Notes: generated by a model not told the origin, from the sequence alone. 64,000 nt of DNA from DASZOC01 sp035550975 (GCA_035550975.1 DASZOC010000085.1:1-64000); one strand, 5' to 3'; numbered from the stretch's first letter, positions 10,202-19,420 are shown. Program-made: numbers and translations.

Positions 10202-11073
10202 TCAAGCGCGCGCTCGTCGTCCTCACCGTCATCGGGCTGACGACGAGCGCTACCTCGCTGATGGGCGTTCCGAACGCAGGCGAGCTGCTCGTCGGTCGCG
10301 TGCACGGGTCCTTCCAACCGACGGACGGCAAGATGTTCGTGCTCGTGATCGGCAACGACGCCCGCTCCGGCAACCCGACGAGATCGCGCGCCGACGCGAT
10401 CCACATCGTGGGCATCAACACCGGCGCGATGCGTGGCGGGATCCTGAACTTCCCGCGCGACTCATGGGTCCCGATCCCCGGCTACGGGATGGGCAGGATC
10501 AACGAGGCGCTGCATCACGGAGGTCCCGACCTGCTCGCGCGCACCCTGGAGACCCTGACCGGTATCCACCTCGACTACTGGGTGATGGTCGGCTTCGAAG
10601 ACTTCGTCAAGATCGTACGTTCGCTCGGCGGCGTCAGGATGAACGTCCCCACCGCGGTGTACGACCCGATCGGCTCGGGAGCGCGGCTGAAGGCGGGCAC
10701 GCAGAAGCTGCTGGGACAGCAGGCTCTCGCCTACATGCGGACGCGCAAGTCCTTCAGTGGCGGAGATGTCACTCGGTCGACCAACCACGGGCGGTTCCTG
10801 CTGGCGTTGCTGCGCAAATTGAAAGGTGAGACCGCGCGCAACCCCGCCGCGCTCCTGCGCTGGATAGCGACGACACAACGTCACGCGCGTTTCGACGTCT
10901 CCGCCGACGAGATGTTCCGGCTCGGCGTCGTCGCGACGAAGCTCCAACCGAAACACGTCGGGAACGTGACCGTTCCGGTGTCGGTGGGATGGGCAGGAGC
11001 CGCCAGCGTCGTCTTCATCTCGAACGACGCGGGATCGATCTACGCGCGCTTCAGGCGGACGGCGCAGCTCTAA
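10198..11073 (+). CDS. LytR-CpsA-Psr (LCP) family cell-wall ligase
   Basis: A 291-residue protein with an N-terminal signal/anchor segment (residues about 1-28) and an LCP domain. LCP proteins transfer undecaprenyl-linked glycopolymers onto peptidoglycan outside the membrane. Key features: LVIGNDARSG near residue 44, the RSRADAIHIVGIN block with the conserved Arg-Asp, LNFPRDSWVPIPG near 85-97, MGRINEAL near 100, and the distal ALAYMRTRKSFSGGDVTRS block near 178-196. The ATG overlaps the preceding stop (ATGA). The C-terminus is shorter than in many LCP proteins, with no LytR_C domain. Confidence 0.9.
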   Translation: MIKRALVVLTVIGLTTSATSLMGVPNAGELLVGRVHGSFQPTDGKMFVLVIGNDARSGNPTRSRADAIHIVGINTGAMRGGILNFPRDSWVPIPGYGMGRINEALHHGGPDLLARTLETLTGIHLDYWVMVGFEDFVKIVRSLGGVRMNVPTAVYDPIGSGARLKAGTQKLLGQQALAYMRTRKSFSGGDVTRSTNHGRFLLALLRKLKGETARNPAALLRWIATTQRHARFDVSADEMFRLGVVATKLQPKHVGNVTVPVSVGWAGAASVVFISNDAGSIYARFRRTAQL

Positions 11074-12665
11074 GCACGAACCGTCTGTAGCTCCTCGGCG
11101 AGATCATCGGCGCGCAGAGCGCGTCCGGTCGCTTGTTCTATCAACGCATCCCACCTCATCAGGTTGCCGGGACGGAACAACCGGTCGACGAGGACCTCAC
11201 CTGCTGCGGGGACACCCAGCAGACCTCCCACCTCCGCGCGGATGGTCGCCGCCAGCTGGGACGCGAGCATGTCCCCCAGCAGGTAGTTGTGGTAGTAGAC
11301 CGGCGCCACGGCGAGATGGATCTTGGCGGCCCAGTCGGGGGCCGAACGGCCCGGAGGCCGCGGGACGAGCTGGAAGTGCTCCACGAGCTCCCACCATCGT
11401 GAATCCAAGTCCGCTTCGGGGTCGGCATACAGGGCGCGCTCGAAGTGGGTCATCACCATGCACCAACGTGCGAACAACAGCGCCTGCGTCGACGCCGCGC
11501 AGCGCAGGTCGCCCTCGATCGATCGCACCTGCCCACCGTCGATGCCCGCGATCGTCTCGAGCCACACAGGGTCACGGACGAGCCGGCCCGATAACAACGC
11601 CGCGGCTTCGGTGACGAAGATGTGACTCGCACGTCGCAGGAGGTACGGGAGATGCCGGTCGATGCTGACGTCGTACGCTGCATGCCCCGACTCGTGCAGC
11701 ATCACCTCGGTCCAGTATTCGCCGGGCACGACGTTCGCGAGGATGCGTACGTCGTTGCCGGACCGGTCGACGTCGAGGCAGAACGCATGCTGGCATTTGT
11801 TCGCGCGTGGGAACAGGTCGCTCGCGTCGATGACGGGAGCGAGGTCGATGTTCCATCCCGCGAACGTCCGCACCGCCAGATCAGGGGCCGACGAATCACC
11901 CAGCAATGGGTCGAGTCGCACGCGGCCGTCCGGCGGAAGCGACTGGAAGAATGGGTCTGCGTAGTGCCACGGGTAGATCTCGGTCGCGCCGAACCGCCTG
12001 CTGAGACGCTCGTCGAGGTCGCCCTTCCAGCTCTTGAACGCGTCGTTCGTAGCATCTGCGAGGTCATCGAACAACGCATACAGCCACGTCTCGTCGATCT
12101 CCTGCAGCTCCAGCGACATCCTGTAGTAGTCCGCGAACCCGAGGTTGCGCGCCATGCGGTTCCGCACCCGGGCAAGCTCGCGCACCCGGCCGGCGACGAC
12201 CGCACCTATCTCCTTCGACGCCTCCCACGCCCGCCGCCGTTCGTCGGAGTCGTCGGACGACCGCAGGAGCTCGTCTATCTCGTTGTCGGACACCCGCTTG
12301 CCGTCGACGAGTGGCCTGTGGGACGCGAACTCGCTCTCTACCGCGCTCGACAACGACACCATCTGCTCACGTTCCGCTTCGTCCATCTGGTTCCCCGTCA
12401 GCGAGAGCTTCAAGACCTCGAGCTGGCGTTTGACCACGGGGTCGTGGACCTCGCCGGCGAGAGCAGCCGACACCGCTCCGAGGGCGTCCGCATCTCCTTT
12501 GATCCGGCGTAGCTCCAGCTCGAGCTCGACCCGGCGCCGGTTGGCCTCATCGGTGGAGTCGACCTGCGAGTCCCAGTAGGCGCGATGGAACTCGACCTCT
12601 GCGTCCCTGATCCGCGCCTCGAGCGTCTCCGCAAGCCGAGCAGGAGGCACGCCACCGCTTTGCAC
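11070..12665 (-). CDS. M2/M3-like zinc peptidase
   Basis: A 531-residue, mostly helical gluzincin. The zinc motif is HESGH in EVMLHESGHAAYD (around residue 323), with a downstream Glu in the helix carrying FVTEAAALLSGR as the likely third ligand. The block YPWHYADPFFQ around residue 235 also occurs in the M2 peptidyl-dipeptidase/M3 group. No signal peptide is present, so it is cytoplasmic. It probably cleaves oligopeptides. The start is GTG with AGAAGGGA upstream. It converges with the LCP gene (4-bp overlap) and follows the Tad locus by 45 bp. Confidence 0.85.
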   Translation of the reverse strand: MQSGGVPPARLAETLEARIRDAEVEFHRAYWDSQVDSTDEANRRRVELELELRRIKGDADALGAVSAALAGEVHDPVVKRQLEVLKLSLTGNQMDEAEREQMVSLSSAVESEFASHRPLVDGKRVSDNEIDELLRSSDDSDERRRAWEASKEIGAVVAGRVRELARVRNRMARNLGFADYYRMSLELQEIDETWLYALFDDLADATNDAFKSWKGDLDERLSRRFGATEIYPWHYADPFFQSLPPDGRVRLDPLLGDSSAPDLAVRTFAGWNIDLAPVIDASDLFPRANKCQHAFCLDVDRSGNDVRILANVVPGEYWTEVMLHESGHAAYDVSIDRHLPYLLRRASHIFVTEAAALLSGRLVRDPVWLETIAGIDGGQVRSIEGDLRCAASTQALLFARWCMVMTHFERALYADPEADLDSRWWELVEHFQLVPRPPGRSAPDWAAKIHLAVAPVYYHNYLLGDMLASQLAATIRAEVGGLLGVPAAGEVLVDRLFRPGNLMRWDALIEQATGRALRADDLAEELQTVRA

Positions 12666-12710
12666 TACGACGATCCCTTCTTCCGGGGTGGCGCATCCTA
12701 TGAGGGCCGC

Positions 12711-13373
12711 TTACCGCGATCCGATCAACTCGAAGTGCCACGGCTCGTGTCCGAGCGGCTGGTGCAACGGAAGGTCGAGCTCCGCTACCAGACGTCGCGC
12801 GAGCAAGAGGTCGCCGGCGAGGTCGACCGCGAGCCCGCGTTCGTGGAAGGACGCTCCCGGCGGGGCGACCCAGTCGTCGGCCGCCTCCGCGCTCCCGTGC
12901 CTCTCCACCGCGTCGGCCCACAGTCGCTCCTGCTCGTAGTGCGACCGGAACCCGGACGTCACGTGGACCGACCCACGCGCGGCTTGAAGCAACGTCGTGA
13001 CCGCCGCTCGCATCCGCGGGTCGAGCTGCGCGATCGATCCGAAGACGTCGAGCGGCCCCAGCAGCGAAGGATCCATGACGGCGCGGGCGCGGGCGATCAC
13101 ATCCCCGACCGCGACCCGGACCTGAACGGCCGTCGCGCCGGCCGGGCAGATGCATTCGACGAGCCGCGCCCCGTTCAGCTCGGCGTAGCGGGCGGCGAGT
13201 GCGTGAGGGCGTCCGGATCCTCCGGGAACCGACTCGGCCACCGCGGCCAGGGCGGCCGCGTCGGCGGCGGTCTGCGCACGGGTGTCGAGCGCGCTGGCTT
13301 GACCGACCAGCGAGATACCAGCGACGACGATGGCTACGACAAGCGACGCGATGGCCGCCGTCAACAGCGTCAT
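12711..13373 (-). CDS. TadE-like pseudopilin fused to a VanY-type D,D-carboxypeptidase
   Basis: A 220-residue protein with two parts. Residues 1-60 match the secretion-neighbourhood TadE-like (Rv3654c) type: a hydrophobic segment (LTAAIASLVVAIVVAGISLV), then RAQTAADAAALAAVAE. Residues about 110-220 are an M15B/VanY peptidase: TSGFRSHYEQERLWAD, the zinc motif SFHERGLAVDL (H and D ligands) and EPWHFEL (H ligand with catalytic Glu). It would be tethered to the outer membrane face and trim peptidoglycan stem peptides. It overlaps the tadE-like gene by ATGA and ends the Tad locus. This fusion is unusual; a frameshift joining two genes is unlikely since the reading frame is continuous. Confidence 0.82.
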   Translation of the reverse strand: MTLLTAAIASLVVAIVVAGISLVGQASALDTRAQTAADAAALAAVAESVPGGSGRPHALAARYAELNGARLVECICPAGATAVQVRVAVGDVIARARAVMDPSLLGPLDVFGSIAQLDPRMRAAVTTLLQAARGSVHVTSGFRSHYEQERLWADAVERHGSAEAADDWVAPPGASFHERGLAVDLAGDLLLARRLVAELDLPLHQPLGHEPWHFELIGSR

Positions 13374-13747
13374 GGTCGCTCGATACGCATGGTCGAGCGG
13401 GCCGACATCACGAACCCACCGCCGAGAGAGCCGAGCAACGGCACGCCGGCGCCGGGCCGGTACGAGACCGTCACGGTCACGGGCTCCCCCCGGATACGCG
13501 CATCAGGAGACGGGTCGACCGTGACGTCGAGACGGTCGAGCCCGCCGGCAGCGGCCGCCGCTTCGATCTGTTCCGGGTCGTGGTCGACGGCAGCGACCCG
13601 CGCTGCCTCGCGCGCCGCGTGCCACACACGGACGTGGTCGGTAGCCAGGCCCGCGACCCAAACCATCACCATCATCAGGACGACCAGGACCGGCAAGGAC
13701 AACGCGAGCTCGATCGTCGCCTGGCCGTCGTCGTTACGCGGGGTCAT
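13370..13747 (-). CDS. TadE-like pilus assembly protein
   Basis: A 125-residue TadE-type protein: a short basic N-terminus, then the prepilin-like segment DGQATIELALSLPVLVVLMM (Glu at +5 after the presumed cleavage site) and a C-terminal extracytoplasmic domain. TadE proteins are minor pseudopilins of the Flp/Tad pilus, processed by a TadV-type peptidase. It is coupled by overlap to both neighbours (Flp-like gene upstream 13744-13747 and the fusion gene downstream). Confidence 0.85.
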   Translation of the reverse strand: MTPRNDDGQATIELALSLPVLVVLMMVMVWVAGLATDHVRVWHAAREAARVAAVDHDPEQIEAAAAAGGLDRLDVTVDPSPDARIRGEPVTVTVSYRPGAGVPLLGSLGGGFVMSARSTMRIERP

Positions 13748-13923
13748 CCCTGGGCGCGTTCCACCAGGCTCGAGACGATCGTTTGGAACAACTCGTCGAG
13801 CCCACCGGACCGAACGAAAGTTGCAAAGACACCCACCACCAGGCCCACGACCAGCAGCACGAGCGCATACTCCGCGGTCGTCTGTCCCCGCTGTCCATGA
13901 AGCGCAGCGATCGCTCTGTACAT
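13744..13923 (-). CDS. Flp-type major pilin (DUF4244-like)
   Basis: A 59-residue pilin. After a short leader (MYRAIAALHGQRG) comes the class III prepilin motif GQTTAEYALVLLVVG with Glu at +5 and Tyr, followed by a hydrophobic helix and a short tail. The start is ATG at 13923 because GGGAGG is correctly placed upstream. It would assemble into a thin Tad pilus on the cell surface. It is the first of three overlapping pilin-type genes. The gap to the DUF192 gene upstream is 88 bp, enough for its own promoter. Confidence 0.85.
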   Translation of the reverse strand: MYRAIAALHGQRGQTTAEYALVLLVVGLVVGVFATFVRSGGLDELFQTIVSSLVERAQG

Positions 13924-14011
13924 CGGCACCTCCCTGTCCGCAGCCGCCCGTCGGCGGCCGTCTGGATCAGGCAATCGCGCCGGAGGCGATCACGCTGTGA
14001 CCGCGGTCACC

Positions 14012-14482
14012 TCAGGGACTTACCCGGATGTGGTGGCCGACCTCGACGCCCCATTCCTCGAACGCGCCCTGGTTCACCTCCAGTGCGCCGCGGTACGGCA
14101 CACCGGGGTCGTAGGTCTTGCACGGATCGGCCTCGCACGGGTCCATGTCGAACATCGCGATGATCTCGCCCGAGCTGTCGAAGAACGCGATCGACAACGG
14201 GATCGTCGTGTCCTTCATCCAGAATCCGCCGGTGGTCTCTTCGAAGAAGAGGAACACCATGCCGCCGTCATCTGCGAGTGAGTCGCGGTTCGATAAACCG
14301 CGGGAGCGTAGCTCGGGGGTGTCTGCGACCTCCGCCCTGATCAGCACGCTGTCGTCGCCCGTGTCGATCAGCACGTTCGCGAGCCGCGCGGTCGGCGACG
14401 GTGCCGCTGCCGGCTGCGTGGCGTCGTCTCCGCACGCGACGAGCAACCCCAGGAGCAAGGTGGCCGCCACGACGTGTCGCAT
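14012..14482 (-). CDS. DUF192 lipoprotein
   Basis: A 156-residue lipoprotein. The signal peptide ends at lipobox LLVAC (Cys17). The DUF192 domain fills the rest: RSRGLSNRDSLADDGGMVFLF, GGFWMKDTTIPLSIAFF, and EVNQGAFEEWGVEVG. The domain's biochemical role is unknown. It has a paralogue at 26690-27478 that shares the unusual Cys-containing insert (DMDPCEADPCKTYDPG here). It sits inside the Tad locus between the inner-membrane platform gene and the pilin gene, so a role in pilus biogenesis is possible but only by position. Confidence 0.85.
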   Translation of the reverse strand: MRHVVAATLLLGLLVACGDDATQPAAAPSPTARLANVLIDTGDDSVLIRAEVADTPELRSRGLSNRDSLADDGGMVFLFFEETTGGFWMKDTTIPLSIAFFDSSGEIIAMFDMDPCEADPCKTYDPGVPYRGALEVNQGAFEEWGVEVGHHIRVSP

Positions 14483-14504
14483 CTCGGAAGCCTGCCACCT
14501 CGCG

Positions 14505-15428
14505 CTAGGTGGACAGACCTCCGAGCAGTGGAACGAGGATCGCTATCGCGAACGCCGGCAGGAAGCAAAGCGTCAGGGGCAGCACCAGCATGATGGGCGC
14601 CTTCTTCGCTCGTAACTCGAACTCACAGCGCGCGTCGTAGCGCGCCCGGCGCGCGAATACGGCGAGGTCGTCGTGCAGGGCCGCGCCGCTGCGGACGCCG
14701 GCGTCGATCACCGGCGCGAGACGCCGGAGCGACGGATCGGCCGCTTCGGTGAACGAATCCCGCCAGCCGGCTCCCATCCGCCGCCTCCGCAAGGCGCGCG
14801 CTATGTCGGCGTCGACCACCTCGTCGCCGCTGCGGACCGCCGCGAGACCGCGTTCGATGTCGAGCCCCGCGTTCAGCGCGGCCCCCAGGGCGTCGGCGAA
14901 CGCGGCGACCGGGTGGTCGCGCTGCGGGGGCCGCGGCGACAACGCTGTTACCCAGCGCATCCCCGCCCACCCGAGAACCGTCGCCACCGCCAGCGAGAGA
15001 ACGATCGCAGGCGGAGGCGCGCTGCGCCACGACGGGAGGAGCGTTGCGAACGCCACCGCGAAGATCGCGAGCATCCGGGTCGACGTACGCGCCGCGACGG
15101 CGGCGCCGCGCGCGTCGTCGGCCATCTCGGAACGCTCTTCGATGATCGACGCGACACGGCTGACCCCTACCGCGAGAGACGATCCGTGCTGCGCGCCTGT
15201 TGTCAACACGCGCGCCACTGCGGCCGTCTCATGTGGCGCGAGATTGCGCAACGGTTCGAGGGCCTCCTCGATCGACGCTCCGAGCGCGATGCGGCGAGAC
15301 ACCCTCAGCAGATGTGGCTCGAGGTCCCCGCCCACGTCGTCATGCCACCCCGTCAGGGCCCCTCGGGCAGAAGGAGCCGTGACGCAGCGCCGGGCGAGCG
15401 CGTGCAACGCAGGGACGATCGGATTCAT
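14505..15428 (-). CDS. tadC: Tad pilus inner-membrane platform protein (TadB/TadC type)
   Basis: A 307-residue protein with a type II secretion F domain. Hydrophobic helices are seen at residues about 120-165 (two closely spaced) and at the C-terminus (LVLPLTLCFLPAFAIAILVPLLGG). The conserved F-domain block is AFADALGAALNAGLDIERGL near residue 180. Only one platform gene is present; most Tad loci have both tadB and tadC, so this one may serve both roles, or its degenerate N-terminal half replaces the second. The ATG overlaps the tadA stop (ATGA). Confidence 0.82.
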   Translation of the reverse strand: MNPIVPALHALARRCVTAPSARGALTGWHDDVGGDLEPHLLRVSRRIALGASIEEALEPLRNLAPHETAAVARVLTTGAQHGSSLAVGVSRVASIIEERSEMADDARGAAVAARTSTRMLAIFAVAFATLLPSWRSAPPPAIVLSLAVATVLGWAGMRWVTALSPRPPQRDHPVAAFADALGAALNAGLDIERGLAAVRSGDEVVDADIARALRRRRMGAGWRDSFTEAADPSLRRLAPVIDAGVRSGAALHDDLAVFARRARYDARCEFELRAKKAPIMLVLPLTLCFLPAFAIAILVPLLGGLST

Positions 15429-16453
15429 CGCTCGAGGACCTCGGTGACCGAGCGGCGGCCGTCGCGGCGCTCCAGATGCACCGAGACGTCGACCGCTTCC
15501 GCCACCTGCGCCGCGAGCGTCTCCTCGGCGGGCGCGTGGTTCGACGCGAGCGCCAGGTCCACGAGCCGCCGCCGCGCGTCGCGCGCCGAACGTGCATGGA
15601 CCGTCAGCATGCTCCCGCGGTGGCCGGTCGACATCGCCCACAACGCCGGAAGGGCCTCGGCCCCCCTGACCTCGCCCACGACGATCCGGTCCGGCCGCAT
15701 GCGCAACGCCGCGCGCACGAGCTCGTCGAGCGGGACCCAGCCCCTGCCTTCGCAGTTCGCCTGGCGGGCAACGAGCGAGACCCGGTTGTGGCCCGCCCGC
15801 AGCTCGGCGAGCTCTTCGACCGAGACGACCCGCTCGGTCGGCGGGACCTCTTGGAGCAGGGCATCGAGCAGGGTCGTCTTGCCGCTCCCGGTCGCACCCG
15901 AGACGACGAGCGAGGCGCCCGAGTGCACGTGATCCGTCAGACGACGCGCCGTGGGCTGGTCCATGAGCCCGAGCGCGACGAGCTCGTCGATCGAGTAGGG
16001 CGTTCGCGCGGGCCGCCGGATCGACACGAGTGGACCGTTCGGCGCGATCGGAGGCAGGACGACGTGGAGGCGCGACCCGTCGTGCAGGATCACGTCCGCG
16101 ATCGGGTGCGATGTGTCGACGCGGCCGCCGTGCGCCGACACCATCCGTTCACACCACGAGCACAGGTCGTCGCGATCGAGGAACGAGACGTCTGCTTGCT
16201 CGAGCCGACCCGCGCGTTCGACCTGCACGTGGTCGGGCCCGTTCACGAGCACGTCGGTTACGTGCTCGTCGGCGAGCAGCGCCGTCAGGGGGCCGAAACC
16301 GTCGATGTCGTTCGCGATCGCGTCGACCGCCGCTGCGAGGTCCTCCACGCCGGCTTCCGCGACGATCGCTCGCAGCGCCACCCGACGCTCGACCGGATCG
16401 AGGTCGGCGATCTCGTCGTGGGCATAGACGAGCTCGCGCAGCGCCCGGTTCAT
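15425..16453 (-). CDS. tadA: Tad pilus secretion ATPase (CpaF/TadA)
   Basis: A 342-residue secretion ATPase that powers pilus assembly at the inner membrane. Walker A is VVSGATGSGKTTLLDAL (near residue 165-180), the Asp box is VVSVEELAELRAG, Walker B is RIVVGEVRGAEALPAL, and the His box is STGHRGSMLTVHA. The N-terminal domain with the DVLVNGPDHVQVERAG block is typical of CpaF. The ATG overlaps the preceding gene (ATGA) and excludes the long upstream extension. Confidence 0.93.
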   Translation of the reverse strand: MNRALRELVYAHDEIADLDPVERRVALRAIVAEAGVEDLAAAVDAIANDIDGFGPLTALLADEHVTDVLVNGPDHVQVERAGRLEQADVSFLDRDDLCSWCERMVSAHGGRVDTSHPIADVILHDGSRLHVVLPPIAPNGPLVSIRRPARTPYSIDELVALGLMDQPTARRLTDHVHSGASLVVSGATGSGKTTLLDALLQEVPPTERVVSVEELAELRAGHNRVSLVARQANCEGRGWVPLDELVRAALRMRPDRIVVGEVRGAEALPALWAMSTGHRGSMLTVHARSARDARRRLVDLALASNHAPAEETLAAQVAEAVDVSVHLERRDGRRSVTEVLER

Positions 16454-17283
16454 CGTGCGAGCGCGTCGGCGAGACGACGCACTCGCCGCGACCAGCGCGA
16501 CCACCCCGGCGACAGCAAACGATGCTCTTCTTCTACATCGCGCAGCGCCGGGCACGGAGGGAGCTCGAAGACGCGGCCCCCGAGGATCCGGTCGAGCTGC
16601 GCGGCGGTCGTCTGCCCGCCGCGACCCAGACGGTTCACGACCGGGCACCACGCGATCTCCCGATACGCGTCGACGACGGCGCGGGCGCGCTGTGCCGCGC
16701 GCGGTGTCGGCCGGATCAAGAGGATCGCGGCATCGACACGGCGCGCGACATCGGAGAACGCCGCGAGGGGGACGTCGAGCACGACCCACGCCGTGTCCTC
16801 CGGCAGCGCATCGTGCAACCCAGCGGGATGCACGCCGGCGACGAACCGGAAGCCGCTCGGCACCGGCACCGGCCGCGGACCCTCCGGCGCCGGCACAGCT
16901 TCGATGCCGAGGCGCTCGTGCGCGGCCCGCGCCGGATCGAGGTCGACGAATGCGGTCGGGCATCCGCCGCCGGCCAGCGCGCCCGCCAGGTGCAGCGCGA
17001 TCGTAGTGACGCCCGCACCGCCTTCGGCAGATGTCACCGCGACCACGCGCGGGCGGGGCCGGGTCAGCCGTTCGACACGCGCGACGACGTCACCGGGCTC
17101 GATCGGGTCGACGACCAGTGCGCCAGCGCAGGCGACCTCCGGCGAGCAGACGATCACGTCGCCGCCGGTCGGCGGCTCCCTGTGAAGGCTCAGGACCCAG
17201 TCGCTCGGCCCCTTCTCGAGGCTGCGGACGAGAGCCATGCGAGCGGTCTCGTCGGTGCTGACGATCGCGACGTTGACGGTCAC
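16450..17283 (-). CDS. CpaE/TadZ-like P-loop ATPase
   Basis: A 277-residue protein of the MinD/ParA superfamily that localises Tad pilus machinery. The deviant Walker A appears as AVTSAEGGAGVTTIALHLAGAL (residues about 96-116), then FVDLDPARA, and AWVVLDVPLAAFSD as Walker B. The N-terminal 90 residues replace the receiver-like domain of CpaE. Compared with ParA, the catalytic lysine pattern KGGxGK reads EGGAGV, lacking the signature lysine, as in several TadZ proteins. The start is GTG at 17283. It is the first gene of the coupled tad operon. Confidence 0.85.
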   Translation of the reverse strand: MTVNVAIVSTDETARMALVRSLEKGPSDWVLSLHREPPTGGDVIVCSPEVACAGALVVDPIEPGDVVARVERLTRPRPRVVAVTSAEGGAGVTTIALHLAGALAGGGCPTAFVDLDPARAAHERLGIEAVPAPEGPRPVPVPSGFRFVAGVHPAGLHDALPEDTAWVVLDVPLAAFSDVARRVDAAILLIRPTPRAAQRARAVVDAYREIAWCPVVNRLGRGGQTTAAQLDRILGGRVFELPPCPALRDVEEEHRLLSPGWSRWSRRVRRLADALAR

Positions 17284-17337
17284 GCGTGCAGCGTGGCGCT
17301 CGGTCGACCGCGGTGCGGTGGCGCGGGTCACACAGGC

Positions 17338-18300
17338 TTAACGATCGGCTCCCGGGCCGCTCAACTGGACGTCGCCTGCCTTTGTCCGCACGTAGACCTG
17401 CCAGTGGTAATAGGCATAGAAAGCGCGGTCGTGTTTCATCATCTGGCGCGCGTAGATACTGATCGCGCGGACGTAGTTGTCGCTGTGGTTGTACGCCCAC
17501 AGCGCGTCCTTCATACGTTCGGGCGCGCCGGACGCGGCGAGGTAACGGGCGGCGCCGAGGATCGAATCGTGCGAGTCGTTGATGTCGCCGCCGTTTCCGT
17601 AGGCCGCCCAGGTCGCCGGCATGAACTGCATCGGGCCCATCGCGCCGGCAGAGCTGGGACCGAGGATGCGGCCGAAGCGCGACTCGACGAAGTTCAACGA
17701 CGCCAGCACCTGCCACGGGATGTCGAAACGCCGCTGCCCCTTCCGGTAATAGCGCAGCAGCTCCTTCGCCGGCGCGGGTTTGTAGATCTTCCAGTCCGGT
17801 GGCTCGTCGAGTGGGGTCACGAGCGTCGTCAGCTCGTTCGCGGCTCTGACGGTGTTGTCCGACAACGCCTGCAGCCGGCGTGGCAGGAGCTTGCGCACCT
17901 GTGCGTAGAGCCTCCGGTTCCCGCTGAGGACCCGGTAGATCCGCTGCTGGCGCATCGCCCGGAGCTGGACCGCCCGCTCGTCGGGGCCGGGGCCGGTGCC
18001 CGAAGCGCGCCACCGCTCGATCGCGTCGTACAGGTCGCGCGTCGTCGTGCGCAGGTCGGCGGCGAGCTTCGCCGGATGCCGCGGGATCGCAGCGGCGACG
18101 TCGTAGGTGGGGCTGCCGAGGCGGCGCGGCTTCGGCTCCGGCGACGGAGAGGGCGTCGCCGCGGAGGGACCGGTGCGGACCTCGATCGATCCCGAGCACG
18201 CGCCGAACAGCAGCAGCAGCGAGACGATCAACGCGGGACTGCGCAACCGTTGCAAGCTGGGGGTGGTCGTGACGTTGGCAGTGGACAGCTTCGGCCGCAT
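17338..18300 (-). CDS. Lytic transglycosylase lipoprotein
   Basis: A 320-residue lipoprotein with lipobox LLFGACSG (near residue 33-38) and a Pro/Ser-rich linker. The transglycosylase SLT domain spans about 185-290: NFVESRFGRI (catalytic Glu), SSAGAMGPMQFMPATWAAYG and ILGAARYLAASG. It would cleave peptidoglycan glycan strands on the outer membrane face. It lies 54 bp upstream of the tad operon in the same direction, so it may open the wall for the pilus; a second wall hydrolase (VanY fusion) ends the same locus. Confidence 0.9.
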   Translation of the reverse strand: MRPKLSTANVTTTPSLQRLRSPALIVSLLLLFGACSGSIEVRTGPSAATPSPSPEPKPRRLGSPTYDVAAAIPRHPAKLAADLRTTTRDLYDAIERWRASGTGPGPDERAVQLRAMRQQRIYRVLSGNRRLYAQVRKLLPRRLQALSDNTVRAANELTTLVTPLDEPPDWKIYKPAPAKELLRYYRKGQRRFDIPWQVLASLNFVESRFGRILGPSSAGAMGPMQFMPATWAAYGNGGDINDSHDSILGAARYLAASGAPERMKDALWAYNHSDNYVRAISIYARQMMKHDRAFYAYYHWQVYVRTKAGDVQLSGPGADR

Positions 18301-18336
18301 CTGAGGATCGTTACCCGTTCGGACGCGGGTTGTATC

Positions 18337-19302
18337 TCAGGTCGTGTCGGCTCCCACCAGGACGGGCGCGGGCTCCGGCTCCCGCTCCGGCGCGGACTCC
18401 TTGCGCACGATGAATGCCACCGACGCGACGATGACGGCCGCGCCCACCATCGTCGTCGCGGTGATGGGCTCGGACAGGATGATCCAGCCGAGGAAGATCG
18501 CGACCACCGGGTTGACGTACGCGTAGGTCGACACCTTCGAGATCGGCGCGTTCTGGAGCAACCACGCATAGGCGGTGAATCCGACGAGCGACCCCATCGT
18601 GACGAGATAGAGGAACGCGAGCATCGACGCGCGGGACCAGCTCGACGAGTCGAACCCCGCGACCTCGCCGCGGAAGATCCCGCCCGCCAACAGGGCGAGG
18701 CCCCCACCGATCATCTGGTAGGTGCTCGACACGAGCAGGTCCTTCGGTAGCTGCATCCGCGTCGACAGGAACGACCCGAGGGCCCACGAGAACGAGGCGA
18801 ACACGATCAGACCGACGGCCCACGACGACACGCCGGTCGGCCGGTTACCGGGGAGGACGAGGACCGCGACACCCGTGAAGCCGACCGCAACGCCGACGAG
18901 CGTGCCGAGGCGGACGCGGTCGCCGACGGTCGCACCAAGGACGATCACCCACAAAGGGACGCTGGCGATGATCAACGCGGCGAGGCTCGACGGCATCTCG
19001 AGCTCTGCAATCGCGACCATGCCGTTCGCGCCGAGGAACAGCGCGGCCCCCACGATCACCGACGACTTGAGCTGCGCGGGCGTGATGCGGACACCGGCTC
19101 GGCCGCGGCGCGCGAGGAGGATGGCGTACATGATCAGTCCGGCGGCCAGGAAACGCACGCCCATCGTCAGCAGCGGTGGCAGGGTCTCGACCGTGACGCG
19201 GATCGCGAGATACGTCGACCCCCACACGATGTAAACGATCCACAGGGCCGTCCACACGAGCCACGTCGGTGCGTTCCCCTGGTCATCCCGTTGGACGTTC
19301 AC
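18337..19302 (-). CDS. EamA/DMT-family transporter
   Basis: A 321-residue membrane protein with ten hydrophobic helices in two EamA repeats: the first from WLVWTALWIVYIVWGSTYLA and the second from WAVGLIVFASFSWALGSFLS. Conserved GST after TM1 (IVWGSTYLAIR) and the late AYVNPVVAIFLGW match YedA/RhaT-type exporters. It likely exports a metabolite or drug. The start was placed at GTG 19302 because the upstream in-frame extension lacks hydrophobic or family sequence. The C-terminal tail is acidic. Confidence 0.85.
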   Translation of the reverse strand: MNVQRDDQGNAPTWLVWTALWIVYIVWGSTYLAIRVTVETLPPLLTMGVRFLAAGLIMYAILLARRGRAGVRITPAQLKSSVIVGAALFLGANGMVAIAELEMPSSLAALIIASVPLWVIVLGATVGDRVRLGTLVGVAVGFTGVAVLVLPGNRPTGVSSWAVGLIVFASFSWALGSFLSTRMQLPKDLLVSSTYQMIGGGLALLAGGIFRGEVAGFDSSSWSRASMLAFLYLVTMGSLVGFTAYAWLLQNAPISKVSTYAYVNPVVAIFLGWIILSEPITATTMVGAAVIVASVAFIVRKESAPEREPEPAPVLVGADTT

Positions 19303-19420
19303 AACGGGGCGAACCAGCGTGGTCCGGCTGCTATTCCTCGCCACCCGCGATCCCGAAACATCGAAGGTGTGGCGGCCCAGAACCTCGGTTCGGGAGCAGC
19401 TCGGCTGAAGTATCGAAGCC

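Noticed and set aside
15425..16963. A 512-codon TadA with long N-terminal extension
   Set aside because: The extension is an arginine-rich shadow of the CpaE-like gene. The ATG at 16453 overlaps the CpaE stop and gives a normal-length ATPase.
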